Shown in pieces: positions 53,300 through 63,226 of a DNA stretch of 64,000 nt (positions within the stretch are counted from its first letter, which is position 1; the number at the start of each line of letters is the position of its first letter). Made by a program: the position numbers and the translations under genes. The notes below the pieces were generated by a model. It searched no databases, was not told the DNA's origin, and saw only the letters and a program-made list of their open reading frames with translations. The DNA comes from Psococerastis gibbosa (lineage: Eukaryota > Arthropoda > Insecta > Psocodea > Psocidae): contig OZ020489.1 of NCBI GenBank assembly GCA_963971405.1, positions 34,009,047-34,073,046 of the forward strand, in the 5' to 3' direction.

Positions 53300-53560
53300 C
53301 AACAGTTTTCCCTATCCATACTTACTTCTTACTTGAGCCAACGCCCGTACGTGGCCTTTCGGCCATCCGACGCCGTGCCGCCCGGTATAAAAAAGCTCGT
53401 CCCTCCAAAGTTGCCTCGCAGATGTAGAACACAGGGGGCACAATGGTGAGTCCACCACCCCAATCCTGTGCAAGTGCTTCTGAAGGAAATCGTGTCCCGT
53501 CGCCATTCGGAAAGTCGCCACTGCCACGTCTCTCGGAAGGTCCCTTGGTTTTCCCTATCC
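53300..53560 (-). pseudogene. LINE C-terminal fragment, frameshifted
   Basis: Minus strand reads ATFRMATGHDFLQKHLHRIG then DSPLCPLC, a well-known motif after RNase H in LINEs. It then shifts frame to YRAARRRMAERPRTGVG, which is also LINE-like. Only this tail is present. Confidence 0.65.
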
Positions 53561-53640
53561 TAAGGCAAGGAATCGATTGATGGAACAATGCATAGTATAG
53601 AATGTATAGACCAATGTACTTATGCAAGTATACTTACTTT

Positions 53641-53945
53641 TACTTTTTCCTCGCTTTTGTCCCTAAGACGGGTCAGCGATATGGCATGTTCTCTTCCACT
53701 CTTTGCGATTTTGTGCTTCGACTGCGGTCGCTTCTACAATTCTGAGGTCTTGTCCAACTTTTGCTTCTACCGTCAGCCTGGGCCGTCCTCGTCTTTTTTT
53801 TCCTCGACTTCGATGTGTTTTTTTGCCTTTTAAGCTCATCTGGCAGCCTTCTTTCGATCACCATGATAGTCGTCGTTCCCGCGCTTTATCGGCTATGTTT
53901 GCGGTCTTCATTTTACCTCTTATGTCGTCGTTCCGGCTAGTGTGA
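53641..53945 (-). pseudogene. RTE-like LINE C-terminal fragment
   Basis: Minus-strand pieces NDDIRGKMKTANIADKARE, then, after frameshifts, KTRTAQADGRSKSWTRPQ and a final ADP-S-stop region. The order is that of the C-terminal end of RTE-type LINEs. Decayed. Confidence 0.5.
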
Positions 53946-54317
53946 AGCCCACAATAGCCCAGGGACCATCTCAGCAAGTAAAATGCTACATAATAAATTT
54001 CTTGATACAAAAATAAAAACTTTATTTTTCAAAAACCAAAACCCGGTTGATAAAGGAGTTTGCCGTTCCTCTAATTCATGCCCAAAGTAAGGTTGCTCGG
54101 CAAATTAATAATGTTACCTAATTTTAGGTCTTATTCGATATTTCCTTGATATGAGAGCTCTTGTACAACTGAACCTGAAAGTGATTTTCGACAGACGAAT
54201 ACCTACGTTTTTTATTTATTTCCTATTTCAACGACAGTATAAGGAGAGCTTTTGACTGGAGGAGTATTGCCGAGCAGACCAGAGCTCCTCAAGGGCTGTA
54301 GAGCCCGAAGAAGAAAA
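53946..54317. other. No recognised feature
   Basis: Nothing identified. Confidence 0.5.
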
Positions 54318-54680
54318 TAAGGAGAGCTTTGAGATAGTTGAAATTATTGAGATTCCTACGGATTTACACTTTTTGAGGTACCAGGAACCAAAAAATGTGT
54401 GTTTTACAAAATGCCTGTCTATCTGTAACTCGAAAAACTACTAAAAATGTTGTTTCATAAACGGCTCCGACAGTTTCTTTTAAATTCAAATAATTATCAA
54501 TGCATTCATAAACTAAAACATAATGTCGTATCGATAGTTTGGTTCAGGGAGTAAATATAGAAAAAGGCTCAATTTTCATGAAAAATGACTTTAAAAAATA
54601 ATGTTTCTGAGGAACCATTCTAACGCTGTTTAATTTCCGGTGTGTTTTAAGTGTCAAGGCGTTAACGTCCGACCGGGACG
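54318..54680 (+). repeat. R850 repeat, diverged
   Basis: ATAAGGAGAGCTTTGAGATA, GGATTTACACTTTTTGAGGT, AAAATGCCTGTCTATCTG, AACGGCTCCGACAGTTTC in R850 order. Confidence 0.65.
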
Positions 54681-55199
54681 AGTTCAGAAAATGGGTTCGG
54701 GGCGACCCCCCCCCCCCCACTGAGGGGGAAGAAGAAGAAGAAGAAGTGTTTTAGGCGCTACATATAGTAACAAAACAACAAAACAGGACAGGCAGCTTTC
54801 GAAAGCAAGGTTTTGGTTTCGAAGAAAAAATTATCTGTTGAAGATATTATGACCGAGCCCCAAGGTATTTTTTTTTCCTTGTCCAGTACTCCCTGGACAA
54901 GGAGCATATATTACAACAATACAATAACTTACAGGCATACAATTTTTGGGTACCAAAAACCCCCTTAGGGGTTTGTCTGGTCGAGTTGGTTACAAAATGT
55001 CACCTCAGTACGATATGCAAAGAAGACATTGTACGTTAGTTACGTTAGTAAAAACCAGTTTTTTATTAGTTTTTTAACTGAACCAATATTTTCTATTAAG
55101 AGTAGTTCGTCGGGTAATTCGTTAAAAACCGACGGAATAGCAACCATTGCATACCATACCATTCATATTGTGTGGTATTATATTATAGGCCTGCCCATT
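54681..55199. other. R850-like residue and unknown DNA
   Basis: C14 at 54703, GAA simple repeat at 54730, AACAGGACAGGCAGCTTTCG from R850, then nothing recognised. Confidence 0.4.
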
Positions 55200-55353
55200 C
55201 AGGGATGGATCCAGCCCATTTGGGGGGGGGGGGGGTAGTTGTGGGTCAAAATAGGAAAAACATATGTAGGATCGATCGATTAAATCAGAGCGTAATAAAT
55301 TCATTTACACCTACAGCTACCACCTGCCCCCCCCCCCCCTGTATCCGTCCATG
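55200..55353. mobile_element. GC-hAT MITE, 154 bp
   Basis: Starts CAGGGATGGATCC and ends TATCCGTCCATG. Perfect 8-bp duplication tgcccatt (55192-55199, 55354-55361). G13 at 55220 and C14 at 55327. Confidence 0.8.
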
Positions 55354-55361
55354 TGCCCATT

Positions 55362-56051
55362 CTATAGTATGCAATTGTCCCATCGATCAATCCAGTGATT
55401 TAGGATAGGGAAACTCTATAGGCAGTCCATATTTAACCACGGGACAATTATTTACCATGGATAATTGTGGTACCTATGGGCCTACATATTGATAAATAAA
55501 AAAGCATGTACGGGTTCACTTGTACCGGTTCTTTACGTTTTTTGCTCCCCCAAAGTGAGCGATGAACTGTTAACTAAGAAGAACGATTTACTGAACAAAA
55601 AAAAAATCTGAATTCAGCGAGAAACTGTCAACAGAACTGACGCGTACAATTGGGGGTGGACGCAGAGAACCCGCTGGAGTCAGGCTCCAAGGAAGAAGCT
55701 GTGCTTATAAGTCTACGTGTTTGTATTGACGTTCAGGCGAAGTGGCCCGAAGTCAGGCGGACGGGTACGAATGGACTTGGACAGGCTGTGGGCTGGAAAA
55801 CGGCATCTCCAGAAGAAAGATGGACCCCCATGTCATTGTCTCGGGGTATTTTGTCATTATAGTGCGCTGTCATAAGTTAAATAACCCGGCAGAATTACCT
55901 CACCTTTACTAGAGTACGTTTTCCCCGCTAAGGGGATTTAAAGGGATAGGCTGCTATTATGCCCCGTCGTCTCTTTCATTACAACTGAGACGGTTCTGTC
56001 AAACCTTCTGTGATAAAGCTCTAAATTACCTAAGGCGTTGTTTTGTTAGTA
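55362..56051. other. R850 end fragment and unknown DNA
   Basis: 55440-55545 resembles the right end of R850 (ATTATTTACCATGG, TACCGGTTCTTTACG). A 70-codon frame at 55650-55862 has no known domain. Confidence 0.4.
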
Positions 56052-56313
56052 GGGGTATTCACTGTGTTGGGTTTACCCCAAGGGAAAATAGGAAATTGAG
56101 GAAATGTGGAAAAATAGAACCCCTGTTTTTCGATTAGAAAAAAGATGCCATATGGAAACCTGCGTCCCTAACTTTGGGTAACTGCACTTGGGGAATCGAA
56201 AACAGGTTTCCTTATGGCATCATTTTTCTAATCGAAAAACTGGAGTTCTATTTTTCCACTTTCCCTCAGTTTCCCATTTTCCCTGAGGGTAAACCCAACA
56301 CAGTGAATACCCC
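56052..56313. mobile_element. Palindromic MITE with TA duplication, 262 bp
   Basis: Ends GGGGTATTCACTGTGTTGGG and CCCAACACAGTGAATACCCC are fully complementary. TA flanks both sides. The interior is also palindromic (CTAATCGAAAAACTGGAG / complement). TA duplication suggests Tc1/mariner-type mobilisation. Intact relative of the element split at 19596-29415. Confidence 0.8.
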
Positions 56314-56315
56314 TA

Positions 56316-57132
56316 TTATTATTATTGCTGAGAAAGACTATCGCAATAGTAATTAGTAGGCTACTGTAATACTAAAAACTAAGTAGTAACTAACATTTTT
56401 TTGACTCGTATATCTGAACTTGGTTAAGTCGCCTGTTTCATTGTGTCGATGGTAAGCTGATTTCAGCTTGTCCATTATCGCTTGTAGCCGGTGCAGCTTG
56501 ACATCGAGTGATCGAGAACGAGAACCAGTTTGCCAATGGCCAAAAATTCATACGGAAACAATACAAATAATGTCCGAAATCCACGGAGTCTTTGACATTG
56601 GACAAAGGACCCTGGGTCCGTAAAAAATCCTTCCAACAAATTACAATTATACTGTTACTAAATTACATCTAAGGGACATTGTCTTGTAGTAACATAATGT
56701 AATAACTTTTTCTTCTTCTTCCGGTACTCCCCTGCGCCGAAGGAACTAATTTATAAATAAGTTATGAATTATAACATTGTAATACAAAAATCCAAGTTAA
56801 TAAACTTGTTGGGGGCTCGCACAGTACACACGATAGATGATTCAGCGCATTGTCTATTTCACGTGTTAGCAAAGAAGCTAGTTTTAATTTCAAATCAATT
56901 TCATACCATTTAAAATTAAAAATAATAATAATAAAAACCTCTTGAGGAAAATAACCTTTTAGACGCAAGTTTCATTGGCGGTTTTGGAGCAAGATATTTA
57001 TGAGGCAATCAGGCACCCCACTGGACGCTTTTTGTCCAAAGTCAACTTTCTCATAAAATAGGCTATCGTCATATATATACAGTTATAATTGAGATGTCAT
57101 AAAGTTTAAGGCACATTCCGCTATAAATAGCA
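56316..57132. other. Mostly unknown; repeat pair at 56418-56595
   Basis: ACTTGGTTAAG, GTGCAGCTTGACATCG, AACCAGTTTGCCAATGGCC and CGGAAACAATAC recur at 58728-58905. An inverted scrap of the 32.8-kb unit lies at 56645-56720. Confidence 0.5.
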
Positions 57133-57305
57133 CCGCCTGTACAGTAGTAGTGAGGACTCTGGCTTTCACATTTTAAAGAATTTTGGTTCGAGTTTCACGC
57201 TACAATTTCTAGTCATGTTTCGAATGGCATGTAAAGCAGGTGGTTCCGGGCCTTATTGGTTGTGCTTTATAACCCTAACTCCGCTAGTTTGGCTTAGTAA
57301 TTTCT
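57133..57305 (+). mobile_element. SINE-A copy, strongly diverged
   Basis: CCTGTACAGTAGTAGTGAGG, TTTTGGTTCGAGTTTCACG, GGCATGTAAAGCAGGTGG, GGCTTAGTAATT. An old copy. Confidence 0.7.
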
Positions 57306-57402
57306 GTCTAAAATACATTTAAATCACTCTCGTAGCTTATGTTATATTGGGCACTATACAACATTAGTGATTAATTTCTCATAATTTTGGATATACTGTT
57401 GT

Positions 57403-57717
57403 CAGAGGCGTAATGTTTTAGAATGATGGTGAGGGCAAAACTAATTAGACCTTATGACGTCATCAGGCAGGATAAGGAAAAATTGAAATTATAAGAGCAA
57501 AATAGTGGGGATTTACGCATTTTTAAAGTCGTAAAGTATAGCTGTAGATTTTACAAAGCTAAAAAAGGAATGCTTACATCATATTGCTGCAAAGGGGACC
57601 ATGAAGTATGAACCACGTCTTGCATTGCTCGAGGCTGGGGGGGCTCCCCCCCCCCCAAAAGGAGCTGGGGGACAAGTTGGACCGTGCCTCCCCCCCCCCC
57701 CCAACTTGACGCCACTG
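57403..57717 (+). mobile_element. GC-hAT MITE, 315 bp
   Basis: Starts CAGAGGCGTAATG and ends TTGACGCCACTG. Perfect 8-bp duplication actgttgt (57395-57402, 57718-57725). C runs at 57648 and 57690. Inverted homologue of 15162-15462. Confidence 0.85.
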
Positions 57718-57725
57718 ACTGTTGT

Positions 57726-58433
57726 TGTTCCTTCTATGCTACGGAAATATACTTAAAATTCTAAACAGAGAAAGTTGACAGCTTACTACTTTGTTAGGCA
57801 TGAAAATAGTCTGATTTAAAAACAAAATGGGAAGAGAATCTGAGTGAACAGAACCGCTTTTGGAAATGAGCTACCTATTCACCGACGTTCGCTCTAATGC
57901 TGACACTTGTTTTTACTCTAATGCAAACGCGATCCCTATACAGCTGGTACGGAGGAGATGCCCGACAGCAGCAGCCGTTATTTTTCCTTACCAGTTCGTT
58001 ATCCATTTGGGGGTTGGGTGGAGCCAAAAAATAACCGCTGCAGCAAAATATCCTAATAACAATATTAATAATCACCTTTATTTTCATTATATAAATTAAA
58101 TGAGAGACCTAGGTCATCCCATTCACAGAATACAAGCCATTGCGTTACAAATTACAGTTACAGTTACAATACAGTTACAATTCTTTCAGTTACAAATTCT
58201 GTTCTAAAAATTATATTTGAGACAGCTGCCGTTATTTCGTCCGTTGTGTAAAAAACATTTTGTATAAGAAACACTTTGAGTGTGGACTTGAATTGCTTAT
58301 AGGGCTGTTCTTTGAAAGATTGGGGTAACACATATTGCGGGTATTGGGGCTGGGTGGTTCTAGACTCTGTGAAAAAGGTTTCCTATCAAGTCTCACAGCT
58401 CTACCTTCCCATTCATGGTCCAGTGTTTGTACT
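57726..58433. other. No recognised gene
   Basis: CAGTTACA iterations at 58155-58195 and short open frames without motifs. Confidence 0.45.
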
Positions 58434-58607
58434 CAAGGCCAAGGGGGGTTCATGGGGGTTCAACCCCCCCTCCCCCTGAAATGAAATGGCTTGATACTAG
58501 ATAGAATCGGATTTTGAGAGGAAAAATAAAAACCACTATGTAATATCCAATGCAATTTCTGAACCACCCCCCCCCCCCCCAAAAAAAATACCCAGGCTAC
58601 GGCCTTG
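58434..58607 (+). mobile_element. GC-hAT MITE, 174 bp
   Basis: CAAGGCCAAGGGG start and GGCTACGGCCTTG end. Perfect duplication tttgtact (58426-58433, 58608-58615). C14 at 58567. Confidence 0.85.
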
Positions 58608-58615
58608 TTTGTACT

Positions 58616-59261
58616 AAAGTAATTCGGGGCCTGATGTGATAACTATCAGTGTCATGCGGTCCATATATATAACCGAAGCACTGCACTGCACACTAGACAT
58701 GGAAAATACTCAAAAGAAATTAGACTCACACTTGGTTAAGCCGAGCTAACACCAGGTTACAATGTCAATGATAAGCATTCCTGAGCTGCCCATTTGCATT
58801 TGTAGTCAGTGTGGGTTGACATCGGAGGAGTGAACCAGTTTGCCGATAGCCAGAAATTCATTCGGAAACAATACTATTAATGTCCGAAAATCGTTCGCTG
58901 ACAATCGCTAGGGCAAAAACCCCATCAAAAATAATAAAATGGATACCCCAAACAAGAGAATAATGCAGCATGATTGTTCAAAACAAATGAACAACATGGC
59001 ATTCCTCAAATCATGCCATAAGCTGCGGAAAAATTGTATTGAAGCTAAACCACTTAGACAGTGAACTAAACACTTCTGGGGTCTAGACTCCCCCCCCCCC
59101 CCCCCAAATATACGCAGCGTACACTAGCTAGAATGGAGGTTTACATGTATTGAGGTTACCTCGCCCCTGTTTTTTTTTGTGTGACGTCAGTTGGAACCCC
59201 CCCCCCCCACTCCGAAAATAATTTCAGACTATGGCCCTGGGCTCAGTGACAGCAGAGCTCG
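58616..59261. other. Repeat pair member and C-tract region
   Basis: 58728-58905 is the second member of the pair at 56418-56595. 59090-59245 has C18 and C10 tracts with GACTATGGCCCTG and may be a broken GC-hAT copy. Confidence 0.45.
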
Positions 59262-59524
59262 AGCGACTATTCCACCGGCTACTTTACTTCATTTGTGATA
59301 CTGTCATTGACGTTTGTTTTGTTTTAAGGAAACTATTATGTAGATACTATAATATAAATTAAGTTATAATATGGTAGCAGACAACATTAATAGGTAAGTC
59401 TCTAACATATTATAACTTAATTTATAATAGATAAGTTAAGTATCTACATAATAGTCTCCTTAAAACAAAACAAACTTCAATGACAGTACACAAGTGAAGC
59501 AAATTGGCAGGTGGAATAGCCGCC
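59262..59524. mobile_element. FB1 fold-back element, copy P4
   Basis: 263 bp with TCG on both sides (59259-59261, 59525-59527). Ends AGCGACTATTCCACC and GGTGGAATAGCCGCC. The arms include ACTGTCATTGA and GTTTGTTTTGTTTTAAGG, mirrored. The core is shared with P2 and P3. Confidence 0.75.
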
Positions 59525-59527
59525 TCG

Positions 59528-59880
59528 GCAGTGTTTATTGATGATTGCAGGGCTGTGAAATGCGCTGTCCTCGCACCTGTGTATAATAGAATACCACTCG
59601 CTACTGTGTTATATGGAGTAATTGTGACCCCAATTTAGTATGGTGGAATGGTATAGGGCGGTGGAATTTTTGTTGGTTATGTATAAATATGAGTATGGTG
59701 TAGACACATCAGCAGTCTTTGGGCGTGCCGCTCGCGACACGCGATCCTGTTCGTGCTTGTGAATGATGAGCACACAACACATAGGGTCATCATCAATTGT
59801 AGCATCGGCAGTGTCGTAGCAGTGAAATCGGAGCCAGACCTGAATTTACCAGTATTAGGTAAATAGGCCCTGGCATTTGA
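59528..59880. other. No recognised feature
   Basis: Nothing identified. Confidence 0.5.
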
Positions 59881-60480
59881 TTTAATATAATATAATAATA
59901 ATAAATTCTTTATTTTCCAAATTTTTAATAATCAAGGCATCCCCAAGCCTAAGGCCACGTGGGGAAACACCCAATGTCTTACCTAAAAAACAACATACAC
60001 AAAAAACGAATCTACAGGTTAGGTTAGGTAGTTATGTGAGTCTATCATAGGTTCGCCTCATTTATGGGACTTAATTTGTACAAAAATCTGAAAAATAATG
60101 TGGATTTCCGTTGGAAGTCTTTCGATCAATGTGGCCAATCATGTACTACATACACATTAAAATGTAGTGGAACATTTCTTTTATTTACTATTTTCTCAGT
60201 GATAGCTTTACGATCATCAATTCTATGAATTTAGAGAAATAAAGTTATGTACTCGTATAACGGGGTGTCGGATCGTCTCTTAAGGCCAAGCCGGAGAGTT
60301 GTGACCTTGTGCGTTGAGTGTTGAATACATAGAAATATAATAGAACTGGTGGGAGCCATAATATGCCTTACGAGGCACCCGTTAACCATAAGCCAACTAT
60401 CAGAGATAAGTACCAACCCAAAAAATATCGAAGTCATACACATTGCAGCATAGCAAAGCGGATACCTGGACCCGGTCAAA
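59881..60480 (-). repeat. Possible LINE 3' region
   Basis: Read on the minus strand it ends TTTGGAAAATAAAGAATTT followed by ATTATTATT, a common LINE tail. The open frame at 60231-60479 is not recognised. Confidence 0.3.
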
Positions 60481-61149
60481 AACTCTGTACTTAGCTTGTG
60501 GAGGCTACACTAGCAGCCATATTGATAGCGGTCTCCAGCCACAAGATGGTTGAATATCCATTTTATAAACAAAGCCCCGCGTCATGTACCTGTTCCGTAT
60601 TTGACTTGTATTATTTCAAATAATTGCAGTTTTACCTATTTCTGGCGCTTTACTGTCTAATTAAGTGTTGAGCTTCTGACTGAAGTGCATTTCATTACAA
60701 AAGTTGGAGGTTTTTCTTCCCTGTGATGCACGTAAATATGTTCTAAAAGGTATGTTTTTAATTGCTTCATGCACAAAGGTTAGACCTAATGTAATTGTAA
60801 TTTTTGGTTCAGTCAATAGTGTAAGCATGTCTACGCGTATACTATACCCTTCTATCGATTTTTACTGTACCCCTGCGGTTTAAAACATATATTTAGAACC
60901 CCCTGCAAAGACATTTCCAGGCCAGTCACGTGACCCACTCCGGTTTATATAGTATATCACTATCAGAGCCTATTCTACATTATAATATTATACATTATAT
61001 TATTATAACAAAATTTTATTTGTAGCTACACTTATAATTCTGTTAATCTAATATGTTCTATAGCGTTTTCCTTATTCTATTTGATAATTATTGGTACAGT
61101 GCAGGGGTTTCAGTTGCCACCTTTTTTTCTTTCATTTCTAAAATGAACT
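60481..61149. other. No recognised feature
   Basis: AT-rich DNA. Confidence 0.5.
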
Positions 61150-61240
61150 ATTGTTTATTTCATGCAAGCAATTTGGTGTATGTATCCGAATACGAGTTGC
61201 CTATTAAGTCGTCTCTGTAGGTAATACCATCGACATATGT
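61150..61240 (+). mobile_element. SINE-B fragment, diverged
   Basis: CATGCAAGCAATTTGGTGTA and TATCCGAATACGAGTTG. Confidence 0.4.
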
Positions 61241-61339
61241 CAGCAAGAGCTGCGCGCATGGTTATATACTAACACCAATGCGTTTCATTCACAAAGTTAC
61301 TTCGTAAAGTTTATTTGGGTTTAACTAACTTTAGTTATT

Positions 61340-62195
61340 GCTTTCCAATTTATACGTAGTATAAGGAAAGCTTTGTGATGGTCAAAATTTTCGATTCCGA
61401 GATTTCAACGGATTTACACGTTTTGAGGTCCCACGAACCCAAAAAAGTGGTTTTTACAAAATGTCTGTCTGTCGGTCTGTCGGTCGGTCTGTCTGTTCGT
61501 CGATTTCCGGGCAAACTACTCGGTGGATTTGAGTGAAATTTGGCATGTAGGTTCACAAAAATCATACCTCGGGACCATTTTTTTTTTTTTGGGCTAACTC
61601 AATTTGGGGGGGTTTTATTTTCAAAAAACTCCAAAAAAACGTCTAAAAAAATTATTTCTCAAAAACGGCTCCAACGATTTCTTTTAAATTCTCGTAGATT
61701 GTAGTCGTTATTAATGTTGACAAAATGCGGGGGGTCGCTTGCCCCTTGATAGTTTGCTTCTGGGGGTAAAAAAATAAAAATAACTAAATTTTAATGAAAA
61801 AATGACTAAAAAATGCGAAACCTTTCTATCGATGATTTCTACCTTCAAGCATGTTTTAGGTGTTAAATTGAGTAACGAAACCGGATAGGTTGCTTTCCCA
61901 AAAAAATATTTGGTTTTGCCCAAAAAATTATTTTTTGAAAAAAATGATAGAAAATTCGCGCTCAAATGCATTGCATGCCCTGCCATTATTGCTGTGTGGT
62001 AATTAATGTGTTTGTTTGACCTATCGAGAATTTACCTCACTTCCAGTGACGTCAGGCGGACAACCGCCCCCCCCCCCCCCGAGATATCGGAAATTTAACC
62101 ATAGGAAAAATATTTGCCATAAAATTACTAATTTTCTCTATCTAATAATTTTGATAAATTGGAAAGCATGTTCGAGTGAACTCGGACCGGTTCTT
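61340..62195 (+). repeat. R850 repeat, full length
   Basis: 856 bp: GCTTTCC...GGAAAGC start hairpin; TTCGATTCCGAGATTTCAAC; (TGTCGGTC)n at 61461-61494; AACGGCTCCAACGATTTC; TTTCTATCGATGATTTC; C14 at 62067; end with the CGAGT/ACTCG-type hairpin and GGACCGGTTC. Best reference copy in the window. Confidence 0.85.
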
Positions 62196-62248
62196 ATTAC
62201 AATAGTATGTATGTAAGTATGCATATATTACATATTATATGCCGTATG

Positions 62249-62413
62249 CAAGGCCGTAGCCAGGGGGGTTCAAACCACCCCCCCCCCCCCGAAATGAAAT
62301 GGCTTGACACTAGATAGAGTCGGATTTTGAGAGGAAAAATAAAAACGACTGTGTAATAACATAAAATTTCTGAAACCCCCCCCCCGGGAATAGGAATCCT
62401 GGCTACGGCCTTG
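62249..62413 (+). mobile_element. GC-hAT MITE, 165 bp
   Basis: Perfectly complementary ends CAAGGCCGTAGCCAGG / CCTGGCTACGGCCTTG. C12 at 62278 and C9 at 62376. Flanks gccgtatg/actgtatg match 6 of 8. Same family as 11515 and 58434. Confidence 0.8.
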
Positions 62414-62827
62414 ACTGTATGTCATACTGAGCATACAAATGTAGAGGAGAATTTCGTCTTGGATGTAAATTTTTATCGCTTAACGATCGTTATGTCCTGA
62501 GGAATTGGTTTTGCAAAAAAAAAAAAAAAAAAAAAAAAATAAACGGGGAAGCTGCCCATTGTCTCAAAAAGAAGTTATTTTTGTGTAACCGTCTGACAAT
62601 GATATAAATTTGCTAGTCCCTGATTTCCTGAAACTTCATGATTATGCAACCGTGTGCACTTTGATTACATAATGCCCGATCGATATTGGTACCCTTAATG
62701 GGTAGTTTCATTTTTCTTGACGTTATCAGTCGGGTGTTTCCGTCTTTTGGAAAGGCAACAATTTTTATATTGTATTTAAATACTTTAACTCTGAGCGGAA
62801 GTTATGTTTGCATTTAAATGTTGACTT
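62414..62827. other. No recognised feature, poly-A
   Basis: A24 run at 62516. Confidence 0.5.
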
Positions 62828-63226
62828 TTCTGTTATAATATTAATTACTCAACCTAGCGGACTGCAGGTGCGGATCTACGGGGGGGGGGGCTATGGGGGC
62901 TATAGCCCCCCATTAGGTTCCTCAAAATGCGTAAAACCCCACTATTTCAGTCTTATTTTTCACGAATTTTCTCCCGGGACCCCCTTATTGCTCTGAAAAT
63001 GCGTAAAACCCCGATATTTCAGCCCTATCCTTGGTCTCATTCTAGATTCGCGCCTGTAGCGGAGTTAGGGCTACAAAGCTCTCTCTTACACTCAACTAGG
63101 AAGACCCGGGACCGCCTGTTTCACATGCCCTCAGAAGTATGACCAGAAAATGTAGCAAGTTTGGGACTCGAACCAACAACCTTTCGTGTGAAAATCGGAG
63201 TCTGTACCACTACTCTCCAGACATTT
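62828..63226 (-). mobile_element. SINE-A copy split by a MITE
   Basis: Tail part 62828-62862 (TTACTCAACCTAGCGGA) and body 63057-63226 (GGACTCGAACC box B, CACTACTCT) belong to one SINE-A interrupted at 62863-63056. Confidence 0.75.
62863..63056. mobile_element. GC-hAT MITE inside SINE-A, 194 bp
   Basis: CAGGTGCGGATCTACGG with G11, and the end TAGATTCGCGCCTG. Flanks tagcggac/tagcggag (7 of 8) duplicate SINE-A sequence. An internal direct repeat AATGCGTAAAACCCC occurs at 62926 and 62998. Confidence 0.7.

Noticed and set aside
7913-59110. Long G and C runs as assembly or base-calling artefacts
   Set aside because: Run lengths may be inexact, but they recur at the same structural position in elements bounded by exact 8-bp duplications, so their presence is probably real.
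59090-59245. C-tract region as another GC-hAT MITE
   Set aside because: No complementary ends or 8-bp duplication could be matched; left as a possible broken copy.
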